A stretch of 9,965 bases of DNA, taken from contig JAPLJM010000110.1 of NCBI GenBank assembly GCA_026388595.1, positions 1 through 9,965 on the forward strand, given 5' to 3'. Below, in pieces: positions 6,445-9,965 of the stretch. Origin of the DNA: Deltaproteobacteria bacterium. GTDB taxonomy: Bacteria; Desulfobacterota; Syntrophia; Syntrophales; Fen-1087. The position numbers were made by a program, and so were the translations under genes. Below the pieces are notes generated by a model. The model worked only from the letters and a program-made list of their open reading frames with translations, ran no database searches and had not been told where the DNA came from. Positions within the stretch are counted from its first letter, which is position 1, and every line of letters starts with the position of its first letter.

Positions 6445-7378
6445 CATCATAAACCAGAACCGGACGTTTCTGATTACGGCCCATGAACGGCCAGACGGCG
6501 ACGCGCTGGGCTCCGAGTTAGCCCTTTACCACATGCTGACCGCCAGGGGCAAAACGGCCACGGTTTACAACCAGGACCAGACGCCCGGTCATTACCGTTT
6601 TCTGCCGGGAACGTCCGTGATCGTTAATGAGCTGCCGGCGACGGAATGCTTCGATGTCGCCTTCATTCTGGACTGTAGTGAGCTGGAACGGGTCGGCCGG
6701 GGAGCTGATCAAATCAGGAAAATCAGGCAGATGATCAATATTGACCACCATGTGTCCAACGGCGGTTTCTGCGAGGTTGCCCTGCTGGATGCCTGCGCCA
6801 GTTCAACCGGGGAGCTGATCTACAGGCTGGCGGAGTCAATGGCGCTGACGCTGACGCCGGAGATGGCCACGAACCTCTATGCCGCCCTGCTGACCGATAC
6901 GGGTGGCTTCCGTTATGGAAATACAACGCGGGACTGCCTCCTCATCGCCGGGCGACTCGTGGAAGCCGGCGCCCGTCCGCAGTGGATCTCTGAAAATATC
7001 TATGAGAGCACCCCCCTGGCGAAAATCAGGCTTCTGGCCGGCGTCCTGGAAACGCTGTCGCTGGACCTGAACGGCAAGGTCGGATCCATGGTCGTGATGC
7101 AGGAAGCGCTCGCCAAGGCCGGCGCCCTGCCCGAGTATACGGATGGCTTTGAGGATTTGCCGCGTACGATTATGGGAGTCGAAGCCTCCATTCTCTTCAG
7201 TGAATTGGAGGCGGATTATTATAAGCTGAGCCTCCGTTCCAAGGGATCATTCAACGTGGAGCGCGTGGCCAGAAAGTTCGGCGGCGGCGGACATGTCAAT
7301 GCGGCCGGCTGCCGGATCAGGGGGGAATTATCCACGGTCAAACGGCTGGTCCTGGCGGAGATCGAGGCCCTCGGCTGA
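6425..7378 (+). CDS. nrnA: DHH-DHHA1 phosphoesterase, NrnA-like (nanoRNase / pAp phosphatase)
   Basis: NrnA-type enzymes degrade 2-5-nt RNA oligomers and in several species also dephosphorylate pAp, using two metal ions in the cytosol. The product has 317 residues, close to B. subtilis NrnA (313). The DHH metal motifs are complete: HERPDGDALGS (residues 20-30, with D24 and D26), D83 in DCSELERVG, DHH at 107-109 in NIDHHVSN, and D158 in DTGGFRY. SSTGE (126-130) is also typical. The C-terminal DHHA1 domain carries the substrate-binding FGGGGHVNAAG (285-295). It overlaps rbfA by 20 nt, and truB begins directly after its stop. Placement in an operon with pnp is sensible, because PNPase leaves short oligomers. 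The exact substrate preference (nanoRNA, pAp or cyclic dinucleotide products) cannot be read from sequence. Confidence 0.9.
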   Translation: MIPRITDIINQNRTFLITAHERPDGDALGSELALYHMLTARGKTATVYNQDQTPGHYRFLPGTSVIVNELPATECFDVAFILDCSELERVGRGADQIRKIRQMINIDHHVSNGGFCEVALLDACASSTGELIYRLAESMALTLTPEMATNLYAALLTDTGGFRYGNTTRDCLLIAGRLVEAGARPQWISENIYESTPLAKIRLLAGVLETLSLDLNGKVGSMVVMQEALAKAGALPEYTDGFEDLPRTIMGVEASILFSELEADYYKLSLRSKGSFNVERVARKFGGGGHVNAAGCRIRGELSTVKRLVLAEIEALG

Positions 7379-8314
7379 ATGAATGGGGTGGTGGTCATTG
7401 ACAAACCCGCCGGCATGACGTCTCATGATGTCGTGGCCGGGATCCGTCGCCTCTTGGGCATTAAAAAAGTAGGCCATGCGGGCACCCTGGACCCTTTGGC
7501 AACGGGTGTGCTGCCCATATGCATCAATGAGGCCACCAAGCTGATGCCGTTCTTTGACGATCATCGCAAGGATTATCAGGCAACCCTGCGTCTGGGCCTC
7601 CAGACGGATACGCTGGACCGGGATGGCCGGATCATCGCGGAGCAGACACCGAATGTAACGCCGGCGGAGGTTGCCGCGGTCCTGCAGACCTTTGTGGGCA
7701 AGATCACACAGATCCCCCCGCGGTATTCTGCGGTAAAATTTCAGGGGCGGCCCCTGTATGCCTGGGCGCGCAAGGGAATCGACATCGAAGCGCTTCCCCG
7801 CACGGTGGAAATTTTCAGGATCAGAGTGGAAAAGATTGCCCTGCCCGAGGCGACGTTTCATGTTTCCTGCAGCAAAGGCACCTATATCCGCTCACTCTGC
7901 GCAGATGTCGGGCAGGAGCTGGGATGCGGCGCCTGCCTGAACGAGTTGCGCCGGACGGCGAGCGGCCCTTTTACAGAAAAGTCTGCATTGCTGCTGGATG
8001 GCTTGGCCCCCGAACGGCAGCAGCAATTACTCACAGAGCGTCTGATTCGCCTGGCGGATGCCCTGCCGGGGCTGCCGGCCATTGAGATTGATGAGACACT
8101 GCAGGCAAGCTTGAGAAGGGGTTGCCAACCGGCGGCGGCCGTCATGATGGGATATGATATTCCTTTTCTTGCCGGGGGAGATATGATAAAGTTTGTCACA
8201 GCCGGACGGGATCTGGTGGCTGTTGCGAAAGCGCTTTATCCGTCGGACGAGATGCCGTCCGTGGCTGAAAAAGCGCAGGTATTCGAAATATTAAGGGTAT
8301 TTAACGAAAATTGA
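7379..8314 (+). CDS. truB: tRNA pseudouridine(55) synthase TruB
   Basis: TruB converts U55 in the T loop of most elongator tRNAs to pseudouridine and also acts as a tRNA chaperone. The product has 311 residues (E. coli: 314). Visible motifs: N-terminal GVVVIDKPAGMTSHDVV (residues 3-19), GHAGTLDPLATGVLP (32-46) with catalytic Asp38, the active-site KDY with Tyr66, PPRYSAVKFQGRPLYAWARK, and GTYIRSLCADVG. The C-terminal part (about 240-311) fits the TruB C-terminal/PUA-like region. ATG 7379 follows the nrnA TGA with no gap, and no strong RBS is near, so translation is probably coupled. rpsO follows after 31 nt. Confidence 0.96.
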   Translation: MNGVVVIDKPAGMTSHDVVAGIRRLLGIKKVGHAGTLDPLATGVLPICINEATKLMPFFDDHRKDYQATLRLGLQTDTLDRDGRIIAEQTPNVTPAEVAAVLQTFVGKITQIPPRYSAVKFQGRPLYAWARKGIDIEALPRTVEIFRIRVEKIALPEATFHVSCSKGTYIRSLCADVGQELGCGACLNELRRTASGPFTEKSALLLDGLAPERQQQLLTERLIRLADALPGLPAIEIDETLQASLRRGCQPAAAVMMGYDIPFLAGGDMIKFVTAGRDLVAVAKALYPSDEMPSVAEKAQVFEILRVFNEN

Positions 8315-8345
8315 TAAGCCAGTGTGAAAGGGAGGGAAAAAAGCG

Positions 8346-8612
8346 GTGTTAGATGTAGAGAAAAGAAAAGGAATTATCAGTGGTTTCCAGTTGCACGCGT
8401 CCGATACAGGGTCGCCGGAAGTTCAGGTTGCACTCCTGAGCGCTCGTATCACTTACCTGACCGATCACTTCAAGGAGCATAAGAAGGATCACCATTCGCG
8501 GCGGGGTCTTTTAAAGCTCGTCGGCCAGCGGAGACGGCTTCTCGACTATCTGAAGAAAAAGGATCTGGAGCGTTACCGGACGGTTATTCAGCGCCTGGGA
8601 TTGAGAAAATAA
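8346..8612 (+). CDS. rpsO: 30S ribosomal protein S15
   Basis: S15 is a primary binder of the central domain of 16S rRNA and forms the B4 intersubunit bridge. The product has 88 residues (E. coli: 89). The signature runs are seen: DTGSPEVQVALLSARITYL (residues 20-38), EHKKDHHSRRGLLKLVGQRR (44-63) and LLDYLKKKD (65-73), ending in the usual RLGLRK. GTG 8346 is preceded by GGAGGG (8331-8336) at 9-nt spacing, a strong RBS that fits the need for high expression. It lies between truB and pnp, the canonical order. In E. coli S15 represses its own mRNA through a leader pseudoknot. The 31-nt spacer here shows no obvious equivalent. Confidence 0.98.
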   Translation: MLDVEKRKGIISGFQLHASDTGSPEVQVALLSARITYLTDHFKEHKKDHHSRRGLLKLVGQRRRLLDYLKKKDLERYRTVIQRLGLRK

Positions 8613-8615
8613 TTT

Positions 8616-8732
8616 TGGCAATACGGCTAACGGCAAATGGTTAAAGGCAAGGGGCGAAGACAGACCGGTCCATCCCGGCTTTTTGTTAGCGCCCTGCCTT
8701 GTCCTTAACCATGGGCCTTTAGCCTTTCGCCA
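8616..8732 (+). repeat. Long imperfect inverted repeat (hairpin) between rpsO and pnp
   Basis: The rpsO-pnp spacer folds into one long hairpin of about 32 pairs. From outside in, these are TGGC/GCCA (8616-8619, 8729-8732), GGCTAA/TTAGCC (8625-8630, 8719-8724), GGC/GCC (8632-8634, 8715-8717) and ATGGTTAA/TTAACCAT (8637-8644, 8705-8712). Inside these come GGCAAGG with CCTTGTC including one G-U (8646-8652, 8697-8703), then GGCG/CGCC (8653-8656, 8690-8693). A 33-nt apical loop remains. Interruptions are a 5x4 internal loop, small mismatches and a 3-nt bulge. In E. coli the pnp leader carries a hairpin cut by RNase III that starts PNPase autoregulation. The position here is equivalent, but the role is inferred. 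Confidence 0.75.
8665..8684 (+). terminator. Small GC hairpin with U-tract inside the apical loop
   Basis: CCGG (8665-8668) pairs with CCGG (8675-8678) across a 6-nt loop, followed by C and five T (8680-8684). It is a weak terminator shape after rpsO and could reduce transcription into pnp. The stem is only 4 bp, so it may simply be part of the larger hairpin's loop. Confidence 0.3.
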
Positions 8733-8759
8733 TGAACAGCGAGGAAAGGAAAAGGAATT

Positions 8760-9965
8760 ATGATGAAAGAAGTATTCAGTACGGAATTTGCGGGGAGAAC
8801 CATCTCCCTGAAGGCAAATTATGTTGCCGCCCAGGCGGACGGCGCCATTCTTGCCACTTACGGGGATACCGTTGCCCTGGTGACGGCGGTGTCTTTGAAA
8901 AGCGGTCGGGAAGGGATTGACTTTATGCCGCTTACGGTGGACTATCAGGAAATGACCTATGCGGCAGGTAAGTTCCCCGGCGGATTCTTTAAACGGGAGG
9001 GACGTCTCAATGAACGGGAAGTCCTGACCTCTCGCATGATCGACCGATCGATCCGTCCCCTTTTTCCCAAGGGCTATACTTTTGAAACACAGCTCGTCGC
9101 AACGCTGCTGTCTGCGGACAGGGAAAACGATGGCGGTGTGGCGGCCATGCTGGCGGCCTCCGCCGCCCTGGAGATCTCCAATATTCCCTTCAAGGGACCG
9201 ATCGCCGGTGTGCGCGTCGGACGCCTGGAGGGTCAACTGGTCTGCAATCCCTCTCAGGAAGCCATGAAGCTGAGCGACTTCAATCTCTTCCTTGTGGGGC
9301 GGAAAGTCTCTTCTCCCACCAGCGCCGGCGGCTATGACGTCAACCTGGTGATGCTGGAGGGGGAAGCCCGGGAAGTGGATGAAGATGTCCTGGTGGACGC
9401 CATCAATTTCGGACTGGAGAATCTCCGACCTGTCATTGATCTGCAGGACCGCATGCGCGAGGCCATCGGCAAGGAAAAAAGGGCCTTTGCACCGGCCGTT
9501 GTGGACGAAGGGCTGGTGTCCAGCGTCACGGACGCGGCGCTCAGAGACTTTGAGGAAGCCTATCGTCTCCCCCGCAAACAGGAACGGTACAGCCGGCTGG
9601 ATCAGATCCGCGAGCAGGTGATTGCGGCGCAAACCGCCGAAGATTCAACTTTGAAGGGGAAGGTCGCCGCAATTTTAGAAAATCTGGAGCGGCGCGTGAT
9701 CCGGACCATGGTCCTTAAGGAAAAAACAAGAATCGACGGCAGATCCTCCGCGGAGATCCGTCCCATCAGTGCGGAGGTGGGGCTCCTTCCCCGAACCCAT
9801 GGGTCGGCGCTCTTCAACCGGGGAGAAACACAGGCCCTGGCCGTTGTGACGCTGGGGACTTCCTCGGACGAACAGCGGATGGATTTTGTGAGCGGCGAAG
9901 AAAGGCGAGCCTTTCTCCTGCATTATAATTTCCCGCCCTATTGTGTGGGTGAGGCGAAACCCCTG
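8760..9965 (+). CDS. pnp: Polyribonucleotide nucleotidyltransferase (PNPase), N-terminal part
   Basis: PNPase degrades RNA 3'-5' with phosphate, and can add tails, as a homotrimer in the degradosome or free in the cytosol. The frame is open to the window end, giving 402 of roughly 700 residues. Seen: the first RNase PH core (about 12-145) with the RNA-contacting loop FPGGFFKREGR (FFKR at 76-79; FFRR in E. coli) and MIDRSIRPLFPKGY. A helical linker domain (about 240-320) follows, then the start of the second, catalytic RNase PH core (from about 324) with TRIDGRSSAEIRPI and HGSALFNRGETQ (from 347). The S1 and KH domains lie beyond the window. Two adjacent ATGs (8760 and 8763) are possible starts. 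AGGA motifs at 8747-8750 and 8753-8756 suit the first and second respectively, so the choice is open by one codon. The leader is the structured spacer at 8616-8732. Confidence 0.97.
   Translation, partial: MMKEVFSTEFAGRTISLKANYVAAQADGAILATYGDTVALVTAVSLKSGREGIDFMPLTVDYQEMTYAAGKFPGGFFKREGRLNEREVLTSRMIDRSIRPLFPKGYTFETQLVATLLSADRENDGGVAAMLAASAALEISNIPFKGPIAGVRVGRLEGQLVCNPSQEAMKLSDFNLFLVGRKVSSPTSAGGYDVNLVMLEGEAREVDEDVLVDAINFGLENLRPVIDLQDRMREAIGKEKRAFAPAVVDEGLVSSVTDAALRDFEEAYRLPRKQERYSRLDQIREQVIAAQTAEDSTLKGKVAAILENLERRVIRTMVLKEKTRIDGRSSAEIRPISAEVGLLPRTHGSALFNRGETQALAVVTLGTSSDEQRMDFVSGEERRAFLLHYNFPPYCVGEAKPL

Noticed and set aside
8511..9632. Long minus-strand open frame (373 codons) across rpsO, spacer and pnp
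   Set aside because: It runs antisense to two highly conserved genes and through the hairpin spacer, with no RBS and no family-like motif.

Overview
This window looks like an ordinary chromosomal region of a moderately GC-rich, Gram-negative-type bacterium, most likely a member of the Desulfobacterota (former Deltaproteobacteria, possibly Syntrophales-like). The lineage call rests on gene order (rimP-nusA-infB-DUF503-rbfA-DHH phosphoesterase-truB-rpsO-pnp), the protein styles and the intergenic repeats. It is inference, not a database result. Every supported gene is on the + strand, and no mobile-element gene, CRISPR array or phage gene is visible.

Layout. Positions 1-858 hold the C-terminal two thirds of hisD (histidinol dehydrogenase) with all zinc and catalytic residues present. 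Positions 859-1047 are non-coding and structured: a good sigma70-type promoter (TTGACA-16-TAAGAT) overlapping the hisD stop, a palindrome over that promoter, and a hairpin plus U-tract. A tRNA-Gly with anticodon CCC follows at 1048-1122. Positions 1123-1310 hold a weak terminator-like site, a weak promoter candidate and a very clear intrinsic-terminator-shaped hairpin upstream of rimP.

From 1311 to the end runs one translation/transcription/RNA-metabolism operon: rimP (30S maturation), nusA (elongation/termination factor), infB (IF2), a DUF503/YlxP-like small protein, rbfA (30S maturation), an NrnA-type DHH phosphoesterase (nanoRNA/pAp hydrolysis), truB (tRNA psi55 synthase), rpsO (S15) and the first ~400 codons of pnp (PNPase). 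The genes from infB to truB are tightly packed (8-nt gap, 14-nt overlap, 20-nt overlap, 0-nt gap), which points to translational coupling. The operon joins ribosome assembly, initiation, tRNA modification and RNA turnover. PNPase and the NrnA-type enzyme are complementary, since one degrades RNA to short oligomers and the other finishes them.

No previously undescribed protein system is evident. What most deserves a second look is non-coding: a ~117-nt imperfect hairpin between rpsO and pnp whose two arms are built from heptad repeats of the form NGGCNAA; the promoter-hairpin unit between hisD and the tRNA, which could be a small RNA or a tRNA leader split by a repeat element; and the terminator-like leader of rimP.
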